Source: Ctena decussata (Eukaryota; Mollusca; Bivalvia; Lucinida; Lucinidae). Taken from it: a stretch of DNA of 64,000 bases. The number at the start of each line of letters is the position of its first letter. Within the stretch, counting starts at the first letter, position 1. Below, one piece after another: positions 33,755-44,594 of the stretch. The notes beneath the pieces were generated by a model. That model searched no databases. It was not told the DNA's origin and worked only from the letters and a program-made list of their open reading frames with translations. The stretch covers positions 24,374,602 to 24,438,601 of the forward strand of contig OZ022501.1 of assembly GCA_963989385.1 (NCBI GenBank). Reading direction: 5' to 3'. Both the position numbers and the translations under genes were made by a program.

Positions 33755-34157
33755 CAGGCCAGTTGTTCAAAGCATATCACACCTGGTTAACTATGTTTTC
33801 AAGGATGTTACAAAACGAAAAGAGCTGTTACGAAATGAAAAAGAGTCATAGTTACCAAACAACCAGGTGATCAGGTTGTATAGTAGCCATGACTTTTGTT
33901 TCGTAACAGCTCTTTTTAGTTTCATAACAGCCCAGGTATATACATAGTTAACCAGGGATGCATAAGCTTTAGTCTTCTACAACACATTAAATAAAGCATG
34001 CTGATAGTTTCAGCTGAAAAAAATGAGAGGAGCTTTTGCACTGCAAAAAACTCCACACATTTTCACAGCAAAAAAATGACAGTGTCTTTGCATACAATAT
34101 AAATGAAAATTGAATGTCTTTTTAACTACCTACATCGTTCGTTTTGAACAACCAGAT
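33755..34157. mobile_element. MITE family 5 copy 3, enlarged
   Basis: The ends are AGGCCAGTTGTTCAAAGC and GTTTTGAACAACCAG. Inside is a second palindrome (agagctgttacgaaatgaaa facing tttcgtaacagctct, and 'ctggttaactatg' facing 'catagttaaccag'), which the shorter copies lack. Confidence 0.6.
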
Positions 34158-34632
34158 CAACTGACATAAAATGTAAGAAGAAAAAAATTCACAAAGGAAG
34201 CACTTTGTATAGATATACATAAACATCTCTCTTCAAATCTGAAAAGCAATTTGAGTACTACATGTGTCACAATTGGCTGAATTGCACCAGTAACTAAATG
34301 AATTAAATAGACAAAAAATCACTATATACTGTGAAATTCCAAATATTGGGACAGATAGGTCTGAGCAAATGGTGCAGACCAAGATCAGACTGCTCCTGAT
34401 GGAGCAGTCTGATCAGGGTCTACACTGTTTGCCATTCCATCTGCGCCATCTTTTGGACACGTACTGCATTGTGAAACCACCGAGAGTCCCATTTTTGGAA
34501 AGATTATAGTGATTATTTAAAGTGTCCCAATTTTTAGAGTTTCATGGTACATAGTGTATAATGTGTGAGAATATAGATGAACTAAGACTTTCTTTAACAG
34601 CAGCTTACATACTAAGCTAGTTTTCATAAAAT
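34158..34632. other. Spacer with a small hairpin
   Basis: The hairpin GACTGCTCCTGATGGAGCAG is at 34388-34410. I see no gene. Confidence 0.4.
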
Positions 34633-34873
34633 GAGCGGCGACAGGACAAAACGAACAATGTTGCTGTGCACTCAGCGCAGACTCAGATCAGCCTGGGTAT
34701 CCGCCAAGTCTCATTAGACTCTTCATTAAGCGCTTAAAGCCTAGGGTAGCTAAGGGTCTAAGCTAACTCCATGCAGACAACAAAGACTCTGATCAGATTG
34801 GGCAGATGCACAGGCTGATCTGAGTCTGCACTGGGGGCACAACCACTTTGTTGGTTTTCTCATGTCGTGGCTC
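34633..34873. mobile_element. MITE family 1 copy 8
   Basis: The ends are GAGCGGCGACAGGACAAAAC and GGTTTTCTCATGTCGTGGCTC. Confidence 0.7.
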
Positions 34874-35420
34874 AGATGAAAAACATTCAATCAATTACAC
34901 TTCTTTTAAAGACTACAATCATTCAGATCAACTGAATAATATATATTATGTAAAACATAAGTAGTAAATATTTAGAAACAGAGCACATGATCAACTGATT
35001 AACAGAAATAAAGAAGACATGTACATGATCAAAACTGATAAATGAAAGTTAAGTATACATGTATGAGATCAAATTATTAATGTAAGTTATAGTAATCGCT
35101 AACATTACGCTAACATTTTTCCAACTGATTGTATAGGAAACAGTGTCATTTGCAAATTTGTGATAAATCACGTTGCTAACGTTGAGGCATGCAAATGTTT
35201 GCCTTGATGACATCGAATGTAAACATTAGTTCTGCTGATGTCCACCTCAACATAGTCCTATAAAAAAAAAGTTGCAATAACCTTGCATTTTCATGCTGTA
35301 TAAAGTTGGAATCAAAATAATTTTTCACACCCGTGAACTATTTCTGATTAACACGTCAGAATAAATATTTCGGGACCTGCCGTCCATCATCATGTGTTAA
35401 TCAGCAATAAGTCATGGATA
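34874..35420. other. AT-rich spacer
   Basis: No gene or repeat was recognised. Confidence 0.45.
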
Positions 35421-35546
35421 TGGAAATATTATTTCATTTCTCCCTCCCATTATGGAATATTATTTCATTTCTCCCTCCCATTATGGAATATTATTTCATT
35501 TCTCCCTCCCATTATGGAATAATATTTCATTTCTCCCTCCCATTAT
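35421..35546 (+). repeat. 31 bp tandem repeat, four copies
   Basis: The unit 'ggaatattatttcatttctc' plus 'cctcccattat' repeats with a 31 bp period. The copies are almost identical; one has 'ggaataatattt'. Confidence 0.9.
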
Positions 35547-35625
35547 GCCTGGGTTGACATCTCCTGAGATCCAGAAATAGTAAACTCTGACCTTATGCTG
35601 ATAATACAATTTGCCTACTTTCAGG

Positions 35626-35752
35626 TCAGTGTATTGTACCCTAACGTGCTCATTATTAGGACACCAAAAAATAATGAATTTTCCATTTGTCCCAAATGGA
35701 AAATTCATTATGTTTTAGGTGTCCCAATATATATGCACATTACGGTAATTTA
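35626..35752. mobile_element. Short hairpin MITE (AGGACACC core)
   Basis: The arms 'aataatgaattttccatttg' and 'aaatggaaaattcattat' meet over a four-base loop. Outer arms 'acgtgctcattattaggaca' and 'tgtcccaatatatatgcaca' pair loosely. A half copy is near 21770. Confidence 0.65.
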
Positions 35753-36532
35753 CAATGTTACAAGCTTCTCTCATGAAAAGGCAACTTGGTTATGGCACAG
35801 AAGGTCATGGGTTAAAAATCCAGGGTTGGGCCATCCAATGACTGGAAAACTCTCAACCCAGAGGGGGTTCAAACCTCCCTCCCTCTCAGACCAAATTATC
35901 TTATTTTCATGGGGAATTTTAGAAAAAATTGGTCAAACTGCTCACATCGAACCCCCTCAGTTAATTTGAACCCCCTACCCCAAATCCCTGGATCCGCCCC
36001 TGCAACCTAGCAATAATTGGGTACCCATATTTGGAATCAGGGAAGGATAAGGCAGTGAAAGGAGAGGGATGGGGTCTGCCTTTCATATGCTGTGCCCAAG
36101 ATACAGTGGGCCTCTAACCCCCACTGCCCCTATGGCTATTAGGCTATGGAAAACCTTTACCTTTTTTCTCGGAAATAAAACTTTATGTGGACTGGTCCAA
36201 ACATCAGTTTAGTCATTAATTGGTTGCCTTGGATTGTCAGAAGATAAGGAAATAGACAAATTACAATCTAATTAGATTGTCTATGCATGGATCCATGTGA
36301 AGTCCCTAAGTCAGACATATATAAGCTGTCAGAATTAAGCAACAGAGAGTCTACTGCTCTTATAAAATTTAAACTACAAGTCTGTTGTGGTGTTGGGTAC
36401 ATTGTTGAAGAACTTAGAATTATACCACCCTAACCAGAAAATGCCAACTTTAGTACGAAATATTTTGAAATGAGAAAGGTCTGTACTGGTAAGGGTGGTT
36501 AACATAAGGGTGGTATAAAATAGTTAAACCAG
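35753..36532. other. Spacer, nothing recognised
   Basis: No convincing exon or repeat in about 780 bases. Confidence 0.4.
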
Positions 36533-36607
36533 GGTTTGTCCGCCTGTATGGGAGATAATCCACTCGCTAAAGCTCGCGGATTATCTCCTTGTACAGGCGG
36601 ACAAACC
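36533..36607. repeat. 75 bp near-perfect hairpin
   Basis: GGTTTGTCCGCCTGTA, GGGAGATAATCC, a 16-base loop, then the inverse arms. It is flanked by ATGGTATAA-like wording on both sides. It is probably a very short fold-back element just upstream of the coding remnant. Confidence 0.75.
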
Positions 36608-36628
36608 ATGGTATAAGTATTACGTCTC

Positions 36629-36796
36629 GTGACAGAGTGTCTAGACTTCGAATGTGATAAAAAGGTACATGATGAGCAGTCCGAGTCAGAGCAAGTTGTA
36701 GATTTAGACAATTCTTTGCAGTCCATGAAACTAAATGACACATTACTTCTGACAACCGAAGATTTGGAGCTCTTTGAGCAAATAGAGCAGAGCAAA
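36629..36796 (+). pseudogene. N-terminal remnant of the interrupted ORF (tentative)
   Basis: The open frame encodes an acidic stretch (for example EQSESEQVVDLDNSLQSMKL, then LLTTEDLELFEQIEQSKASD). The frame then enters a palindrome. The acidic character and the 'SDI' sequence reappear at about 37129 in another frame, which suggests the palindrome was inserted between them. I do not recognise the product. Confidence 0.35.
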
Positions 36797-37125
36797 GCTA
36801 GTGACATAGATAGAGGATCTTACATGAGTGCTCATGTTTTATTGAATTTATTAAACGAGTTGGGGAAAAAAGATAAGATGCGAGGCTCTGCCGAGCATCT
36901 TATCATTTTCACCAACGAGTTTAATAAATTCAATAATACAGGAGCACGAATGCAAGATTCTGTTTATCATATGACACTAAAATCACCTTTAACCATTAGA
37001 AAACGTGACGTTTTATGGACTTCAACGCATAACGTTACGACGTAATTTGCATATTTAATCCACTAGTGGATTATCGTTTTTAATGCATGGCTTTATTACA
37101 CTCTCATATGCGACGTCATATGATA
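36797..37125. repeat. Nested palindromic insert
   Basis: Imperfect arms 'tgctcatgttttattgaatt' and 'aattcaataatacaggagca', with inner arms 'gataagatgc' and 'gcatcttatc'. To the right lie ATCCACTAGTGGAT and the pair 'tttatcatatgac' / 'gtcatatgataaa'. Part of an open frame crosses it, but the encoded residues come from the palindrome. Confidence 0.5.
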
Positions 37126-37706
37126 AAGTCGGATATTGGCGATGAAGATGAGTTGATTCCTACTGCTCACATGGATGAAGATGAATTTCTGGATGGAATA
37201 AAAAATCTCAGTGTATTAGACGCAGATGAAGGTTCTGTTCAGACTGAATCAGAGTCCCTGACTTCTACAGAACACTTAGAGCAGTCTTCCACTGGGAACA
37301 CAGGTATTGGTCATGACAATAACACTCAACCTTTCCTGTTTACCAAATTTGTTGTTCCAGCCCTGTTATGTCAAAATCCAACACCTGAAGAGGGTAGGGA
37401 TGTTGATATAAATCTACTGCGAGATGTTTTGATGGATATTTTGACAAAACTTGTGGGGTATCCTGAAGTCAATAACAAAGAGAGAATCCTTTTTGCGCCA
37501 GACCACAAAATTTTGAAAAACCTTATTCAACACTTGAAAACTGACAAAAGATTTCTTCAGTTTCTTCTGGAATTTTGTGGCCTACACTTGAGGAAATCAA
37601 AAATAAATCTTTTCAAGGCATACAAAGATGCAGAGATTCTTCATCTCCTGAAATTCATGAAAGACACTGATCAAGAACAGGACTGGATGGACCTGATCAC
37701 ATTAAT

Positions 37707-37914
37707 GAGCCATGACACGAGAAAACCAACAATGTGGTTATGCTGCCAGCGCAGTCTGATCAGAGTCTTCGCTGTCCGCATGGAGGTAGCTCAGTCCCTT
37801 AGCTACCCTTAAGGCACTTAGCAAAGACTCTGATCAGATTGGGTGGATGCCCAGGCTAATCTGAGTCTGCGCAGGGCGCACAACCACATTGTTGGTTTTC
37901 TCGTGTTGCGGCTC
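37707..37914. mobile_element. MITE family 1 copy 9, inside the ORF
   Basis: The ends are GAGCCATGACACGAGAAAAC and GTTTTCTCGTGTTGCGGCTC. It is 208 bp. The host frame is compatible on both sides. Confidence 0.85.
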
Positions 37915-38100
37915 AAATATTGAGACTGCAACTAGAAAGATCAAACTGTTTAGCCTTGCATTTCATTTAGCATTTTTAGTAAAGTTTATTAGCTCCCTGT
38001 CTGATGAAAATATTGAAGAAATTATTGGGGATATGGAAAGCAATAACTTAGCTGAAATGAACAAGACCTGGATGCCAAGGCTAAAGCAGTGTCTACATGA

Positions 38101-38105
38101 AGGAA
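38101..38105 (+). other. Target site duplication, left (AGGAA)
   Basis: AGGAA precedes the 5' LTR and is repeated at 49095-49099 after the 3' LTR. Removing the element and one copy lets the host frame continue. Confidence 0.8.
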
Positions 38106-38585
38106 TATGACATAGTTAGTATAGGCAGTGGTTATTAGGATAAAAACGGTGGTGATAATAATTAGGGTTAGTACGGTAGTAAAGTAAATAAGTTCTGGGG
38201 GGTTGTTTTTCAGAACAGGCTAGTCAATGTACTAGTTCTAGGAATTCGGTCAGATAACCGAATTATGCATAAGGCTTGTTGTTAAGGTAGAGGTATTGAC
38301 GTAGTACTAGTAGTTAGGAGTATGTTAGGTAACCAGGGTAACTGGGAGCAGGAAACAGAACATTAGGTAATATGATCTAATTCGGTCGAGCGGGATTAGA
38401 GAATGATAGGTTGAAATAGTTTAGTCTTGAAATTGGTTAAGATCTGTTGAGACGCGTTTTTAAGACCATGTAAAAATACCTGGGTTTGTCGTTGTATAAA
38501 GAAGTGACATGTAAATAAAACAGTTATGTAATCTATACGACGCTTGTGTATATATATGTCCATTGTCCCTGCGGTATAGTGCTAT
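38106..38585 (+). mobile_element. 5' LTR of Ty3-type retrotransposon
   Basis: 480 bp, nearly identical to 48614-49094. By eye I find four substitutions and two short indels (a G run and a TA repeat). It begins TATGACATAG and ends TAGTGCTAT as defined by the shared sequence and the AGGAA duplication. 'gtaaataaaacag' near 38510 may supply the poly(A) signal. Confidence 0.9.
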
Positions 38586-38598
38586 ATCTATACCGATT

Positions 38599-38611
38599 TG
38601 GTGTTCGTGAC
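38599..38611 (+). other. Candidate primer binding site
   Basis: TGGTGTTCGTGAC lies 13 bases inside the 5' LTR. It starts with TGG, the complement of a tRNA CCA end. The tRNA is not identified. Confidence 0.4.
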
Positions 38612-38797
38612 TCAGGATTCTGGAGGTGTGATCTGGGGCAATGTGACAGGTGTTTCAAGTTGTGAAAGAGACTGAGACCTGACTTCGTGTACAGACTGCT
38701 ACAAGGAGTTCCAGAGGAAGTGCGTTTATTCAATAAAAGACAAAGACACAGCTGGGTAAGTGCTTTTCACTATTTCTGATCACTGCAAAAGTTCAAA

Positions 38798-39612
38798 ATG
38801 GCTGAACAGCAAGCACAGTTCGCAAATTTATTTAAAAATATGGGGGAACAGGTGGCAGGTCTATCAACGACCGTAGGTGCTTAGGGAGTGGCTAAAATAA
38901 TCCGTCCGTTCGAGGGGGATGGTAAACAATTTAAGGACTGGATCAAAAGTATTGAAAAATATGCTCTTTTAACTAGGGTTCCAAATGATCAGGTTAAAAT
39001 GGTTGCTTATCAGTAAAGCAAGGGTCCTGTGAGTGATTTTTTGAAACGTCATTTAGAAGCTAATCCGAATCATACTTGGATTCAGGTCAAGGCTGAATTG
39101 ACCAGTAGATTTGCAGAAGTTACTGATTCACAGCATGCTTTGATGTTATTAAGGAAGGTCAAACAAAAACCTGGTGAAAATGTGCAGGTTTATGCAGAGC
39201 GATTATTAGCTTTGGCAGAAGATGCATTTGTGGGCTTAGCTGGTCCTGCAGCTGACAGACAATTGATTGGTTTCTTTATAGACGGACTGACTTTCGATTA
39301 CATGAAAATGAAGGTTATGCGTGAAAATCCGGCTACTTTGCAAGCGGCTATTACTACGGCAACAAACGAGCAAAATTTGAGAAAACAGTTCAATTTAAGA
39401 TCAGGAAATCAGTCATTTCACGATAACAGTTATGGAGGCAGTACGCACCATGGCGACGAGCCAATGGAAGTCGATCACCTTCGACCACAATTTCGCTGCT
39501 ATCATTGCCATCATACAGGGCACCGCGCCAAGAATTGCAGGTTAAAACAAAAACAGGCTAATGCCGTAAGCGCCGAATTAAATAGACCACTAGTTGTTTG
39601 CTGGAGTTGTCA
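38798..39612 (+). pseudogene. Retrotransposon gag, left part, two in-frame stops
   Basis: ATG at 38798 opens a capsid-like protein (FKDWIKSIEKYALLTRV, then the block with MLLRKVKQKPGENVQVYAER). There are in-frame stops TAG at 38882 and TAA at 39014. A CX2CX4HX4C zinc knuckle (CYHC...H...C) lies at about 39500-39540. A second knuckle's C-x2-C half (CWSC) is at about 39600, where element I cuts in. Gag forms the particle and binds element RNA. This copy cannot make an intact Gag without readthrough and removal of the insert. Confidence 0.8.
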
Positions 39613-41109
39613 ACAAGAATTCCGCGGAATGCTATGTCGCACCTGCATTGCGTTTCCACAGTAGTAAAGACTATATAGTTAAAAGAACTTTATGAAAAAT
39701 GGACAAAAATGCTAGGGTCAACACAATTTCGGATGTAAAATTTTACTAAGTCAGAAGAGCATGAAATATAGGCAAAGGGTAAGAATAACTGCAACATCCC
39801 TCGTGAACATTCTAAGAAGAAACTTTATGCCTGGTGTGATGACTACAGGTATCATACTTTCAGACGAAAGGACTAAAGTGCCAGGGCCGATATATATTTT
39901 GGGGTTTAACAGAGCATGAAATATAGGTCAAGCTATAAATAAGAGCAATAACCCTCGAAAACATTTTTAGAAGAAGCTTTATGCCAGGTTGATGATTGTA
40001 GGTATCATAATTTGCGAGATATCTACTTAAACGCTAGGGTTGACATAATTGTTGAGGGACTGTTTTACAAAGTCAGCAGAGCATAAAATAAAGGTGAAGG
40101 TATAAATAAGAGCAACAGCCCTCAAGAACACTCTAAGAAGAAGCTTTATGCCAGATTTGATGATTGTAGGTATCATAGTTTGCGAGAAATGGACTTAAAT
40201 GCTAGGGTCGACGTAAATGTTGGTGGCCTGTTTCACAAAGTCAGCAGAGCATACACACCTGCATTGCGTTTCCACAGTAGTAAAGACTATATAGTTAAAA
40301 GAACTTTATGAAAAATGGACAAAAATGCTAGGGTCAACACAATTTCGGATGTAAAATTTTACTAAGTCAGAAGAGCATGAAATATAGGCAAAGGGTAAGA
40401 ATAACTGCAACATCCCTCGTGAACATTCTAAGAAGAAACTTTATGCCTGGTGTGATGACTACAGGTATCATACTTTCAGACGAAAGGACTAAAGTGCCAG
40501 GGCGGATATATATTTTGGGGTTTAACAGAGCATGAAATGTAGGTCAAGCTATAAATAAGAGCAATAGCCCTCGAAAACATTTTTAGAAGAAGCTTTATGC
40601 CAGGTTTGATGATTGTAGGTATCATAATTTGCGAGATATCTACTTAAACGCTAGGGTTGATGTAATTGTTGAGGGACGGTTTTACAAAGTCAGCAGAGCA
40701 TAAAATAAAGGTGAAGGTATAAATAAGAGCAACAGCCCTCAAGAACACTCTAAGAAGAAGCTTTATGCCAGATTTGATGATTGTAGGTATCATAGTTTGC
40801 GAGAAATGGACTTAAATGCTAGGGTCGACATAAATAATGGTGGCCTGTTTCACAAAGTCAGCAGAGCATAAAATACAGGGTAAGGGTAAAAATAATAGCA
40901 ACAGCCCTCAAGAACATCCTAAGAAGAAGCTTTATGCCAGGTTTGATGATTGTAGGTATCATACTTTGCGAGAAATGGACTTAAATGCTAGAGAGCCTAG
41001 GGTCGACGTAATTGTTGACGGACGGATGGACGGACGGACGGAATGACTGACGTACGGACAGACGGAAAAGTGAACTCCTATATCGCACCTTGCTAAAGCA
41101 GGTGCGACA
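39613..41109 (-). mobile_element. Helentron-like element I inside gag
   Basis: Read on the minus strand it starts TGTCGCACCTGC, then CCGTCCGTCC (with CTGTCCGTACG), a series of roughly 155 bp units, then GCAGGTGCGACATAGC, hairpin ATTCCGCGGAAT, TCTTGT. The ends equal element H. A block of about 616 bp (39641-40256) is repeated almost unchanged at 40257-40870. It divides the second zinc knuckle of gag. Confidence 0.75.
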
Positions 41110-41334
41110 AAAATCAGGACATTACGCTCGTGACTGTAAGTCAAAGCAAGGAAGGAGGCCATTTGGCAATGGGCCAAGTAATAACAGTACATCTAAAAAG
41201 GGAAACTGGGGCAACCCTTCGGCAATGAAGCCGGCCGTAGGGTTAGAAATCAGAGCAAACCTATTTATACTATTAATATTACAGGGAATCCAAATTCTGT
41301 TTTACTAAAAGTACAAAAACATAAATTTAGGGCG
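41110..41334 (+). pseudogene. gag right part and gag-pol junction
   Basis: It resumes with the H-x4-C half of the second zinc knuckle (GHYARDC) and a basic tail (KSKQGRRPFGN). The frame is then lost before the protease, so at least one indel separates gag from pol unless a programmed shift exists there. Confidence 0.65.
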
Positions 41335-41616
41335 TTGATTGATACAGGTGCTGAAGTCTCATTAATGCTTCGTAGCGTTTATGATAGTTTGTCCAATAAA
41401 CCAAAATTGCAAAATAAAAAGGTATGTCTGCAAACAGTAAACAATGAGCCATTAAAAGTTGATGGATGTGCAGAGATATGCTTTGAAATAGGAGGCGTGA
41501 AAACAAAACATACATTTTATGTAGTGAAAAATATGAAAAGAAGATTTATTTTAGGCCGAGATTGGTTACAGCAAAATGGCGTTCGCTTGTATTTTGATCT
41601 AGGGTGTATAAGATAA
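41335..41616 (+). pseudogene. Retrotransposon aspartic protease
   Basis: LIDTGAEVSLM with the catalytic D-T-G-A at 41341-41352, and the closing RRFILGRDWLQ (the I-L-G-x-D-x-L flap-side motif). This is a retropepsin that would process Gag-Pol. A stop after GCIR, with a frame change to the next segment, indicates a one-base indel near 41615. Confidence 0.85.
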
Positions 41617-41632
41617 TCAGACCTATATTCCT

Positions 41633-42940
41633 TTGGAAGAAGATATTCATGTAACCTCGATTGTGCGCCTTCAATCAAAAACAAAAATTAAACCTCAGAC
41701 AGCTGTTATCTGTATTAAGGTAAGAAATAATCCTAATTTACCTGTTGATAGGACAAATCAGATTTCACCAATAGAAAGTGGATTCCTAAGTTATGAACCT
41801 GGTCTTATGGTGACCAATTCAGTAGGCAAATTAAAAAGCAATAGGGTGTTAACCATTATGATAGTGAACGCTACAAATAAAACATATACGGTAAGAAAGG
41901 GATGTCCAGTCGCGAAAGTAGAACAAACTGAGGGTCAGGGTATAATGTCTGTTTCAAAGGACAATCAACCTTCAGTCACTGGGGAGAGTGCTGAAAATTT
42001 TGAGCATGTTGACGTTCCCATTGAGCATAAGCAGAAAATAGTGCATTTATTGCAGAACAATGAGGACTTATTTGCACAGAAAGATTCTGAGCTAAGTCAT
42101 ACTGACACAGTAAAAATGAAAATTGAGACAGGAGATCACCCACCTATCATATTACGTCAATATAGAACTCCCTTGAATAACAGAGAAATTATTGATAAGG
42201 CAGTTGATGAAATGTTAGAGGCCAAAATTATTGACCGTTCAAAATTACCTTGGAGCTTTCCTGTAGTAATTGTTGACAAAAAAGATGGGTCCAAAAGATT
42301 TTGCGTAGATTTTCGAGCACTCAATAAAATTACAAAAGCAAATTCCTATCCTTTACCGTTAATTGATGATATATTGGCACTATTGGGAAAAGCAAAATAC
42401 TTCTCCTCTTTGGATTTAAAAAGTGGCTACTGGCAGGTACTTGTCGAGGACAATGACTGAGAAAAGACTGCTTTCACATGTCACCGTGGGTTGTTCCAAT
42501 TCAATGTTATGCCTTTCGGTTTGACCACAGCCCCTGGAGTGTTCCAAGAGCTGATGGCCCGAGTCCTGGAGGGTCTAAACAAATTTACGGTAGCGTATTT
42601 GGATGATATCTTGATTTTCTCTGAAACCTTGGAAGAACATTTGGCTCACATCCAAAACGTGTTTGATAGGCTCCGACAACATCATCTGAAACTTAAGCTC
42701 AAAAAGTGCAGCTTTCTCAAGGCTGAAACAAATTATTTAGGATTTGTTATCAATGAATCTGGCATCAAACCAGAAGCAAGGAAAGTAAACATCATTAAGG
42801 CGTTAACCCCACCAACAACTGTCAGAGAAGTAAGAAGTTTAATTGGCATGTGTTCCTACTATAGGCGATTTATTCCGCACTTTTCTGAGATAGCAGAGCC
42901 AATTATCGCATTAACGAGGAAATATGCAAGGTTTAAATGA
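41633..42940 (+). pseudogene. Retrotransposon reverse transcriptase
   Basis: Ty3-type RT: RQYRTPLNNREI, PWSFPVVIVDKKDGSKRFCV, DFRALN, SSLDLKSGYWQ, FGLTTAPGVFQELM, and the catalytic YLDD at 42596-42607, then the connection/thumb NYLGFVI...YYRRFIPHFSEIA. Two in-frame TGA stops (42458-42460 and 42938-42940) interrupt an otherwise continuous frame. Both look like single transitions. It would copy element RNA to DNA. Confidence 0.9.
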
Positions 42941-43690
42941 GACGCAAAATGTCAGAAGGCTTTCGAAATTCTGAAAGAAAAGTTGGCAGACTACCCAGTA
43001 CTAGGTTATCCAGAACCCCAGGAAAAGGTACCTTCTTTATACTGACGCGAGTCAAAGTTGCATAGGAGCGTGCCTTACGCAACCATGCGACGAACAAGAT
43101 GCAGCTGGCATAGAGCCAACTGCACCGAATGAGAAGCCCATCTATTATCTCTCTCATAGGTTGAGTGAGACGCAAACTAGGTGGAGCACAATAGAGAAAG
43201 AGGCATTTGCTATTCACTTTGCGTTACAGAAGCTTGATCATTACCTTCATAACGCAGAGTTTACAATTCGCACTGATCATAAGCCTCTCAAATATTTATT
43301 AGACTCCCCTATGCAAAATAAGAAAATCCAGATGTGGGCTTTGGGCGTTGCGGGCTATAACTGCAAAATTGAGTATATAGCAGGCAGTGAAAATTCCTGT
43401 GCTGATCTATTAAGTAGAATTGCGCAACATGACGCAATATCACAGGAAAATGAAACTGTGCCTGACCCAGAAATCAATGACAAGGCGTATGAAATAGGTG
43501 TATTGAACTCAAACAGGTTTAATCCGAAAATGTATGCAAGATGTACACTACAGCCATCGGACACTGTCGACAAACCGTCACTCGGAGACGATATTGATAT
43601 GGCAATTGAGCAGACAAAAGATGACGTCCTCATGGAGCTAAAATGGGCATGCAAAATGATAAGATCCCTAAGGCGGTCCAGCGAAAACAC
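42941..43690 (+). pseudogene. Retrotransposon RNase H and tether
   Basis: The frame shifts near 43,020; then YTDAS (43,038 region), TQTRWSTIEKEAFAIHFALQ, TDHKPLKYLL and ADLLSRI define RNase H. A linker leads to the integrase. A second shift occurs at about 43,645. Confidence 0.85.
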
Positions 43691-44594
43691 ATAATAGTGG
43701 ACAACATTTTGTATTACATCTCTGATGTTGACACTGAACCAATACTGAGGTTATATGTTCCACTACATCTCAGGGACATGGTTATCAGACAATACCATGA
43801 TTTAAATGGCCATATGGGCACTGATAAAACCTTTGATGCTATCAAACAAAAATATTACTGGCCCAACCTCTTTAAAGAACTTTATGATTATGTCAGCAGG
43901 TGCGTTCTTTGCCAGATGCGCAATATGAAAGCCATAAAACCACCTGTACAGCCGACCGATATTGCACCTTATGCTTTTGCCAAAGTTGGGTTAGATTTAT
44001 CTGGCCAATATCCAACAACCTTGTCTGGAAATAAGTATATTGCAGGATTTATTGATTGGTACAGTGGGTGGCCAGAAGCTTTCGCTGTTCCTGATAAAAG
44101 TGCTGAAACCATAGCTCATCTAATAATGGAAGAACTGTATCCAAGGTTTGGTAGCGTATTAGAGCTGGTGACAGACAACGGTACTGAAAATGTCAACCGT
44201 CAGGGAGACCCTGCAGTATTTAAACATACATCATGTGACCACATCGTACTATAGACCTGAAGCTAACAGTCGTATTGAACGTCAGCACCGTACATTGCAT
44301 GACGTCCTAGCAAAGAAAGTACGAAATGATTTAAGTACGTGGGACTTGCATTTAAACCAAGCTTTGGCGACCATAAGATTCAATGTCAACGAATCAACAA
44401 AATTTAGTCCTTTCTTCCTTTTGTATAACCGTGACGTCGTGGCACCCGTTGATACCATATTACGACCGAGATGTAAATATACGGGCGAGGACATGCATCA
44501 AATTGCTATAGAACAACAGCACAAGTCGTTCTCTCTGGTGCATAAGTATCTAAAGCGCGCACAAAAACGCAGATGTACGTTTTCAAGTAAGTGA
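43643..44594 (+). pseudogene. Retrotransposon integrase (HHCC and DDE)
   Basis: Zinc domain H-x4-H...C-x2-C (HDLNGH...CVLC), a catalytic core with DLSGQYPT, VTDNGTEN and IERQHRTL for the D,D(35)E triad, and FLLYNRDV. A frame change near 44,200-44,250 lies between the second D and E. It would join element DNA to the host genome. Confidence 0.88.

Larger units (their letters stand above)
37126..38105 (+). pseudogene. Unrecognised ORF, left part, broken by a MITE and a retrotransposon
   Basis: The frame is open from 37087 through 37706. It is interrupted by a family-1 MITE (37707-37914) and resumes in frame (IETATRKIKLFSLAFHLAF) to base 38105, where the LTR element is inserted. It is acidic at the N-side (DEDELIPTAHMDEDEF), with alpha-helical text further on (FAPDHKILKNLIQHLKTDKR). 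I do not recognise a catalytic domain; it vaguely recalls large uncharacterised, possibly transposon-derived invertebrate proteins. Continuation at 49095. Confidence 0.6.

Noticed and set aside
36797..37045. Coding exon across the palindrome
   Set aside because: The residues derive from palindrome arms, and the acidic coding style reappears only after it.
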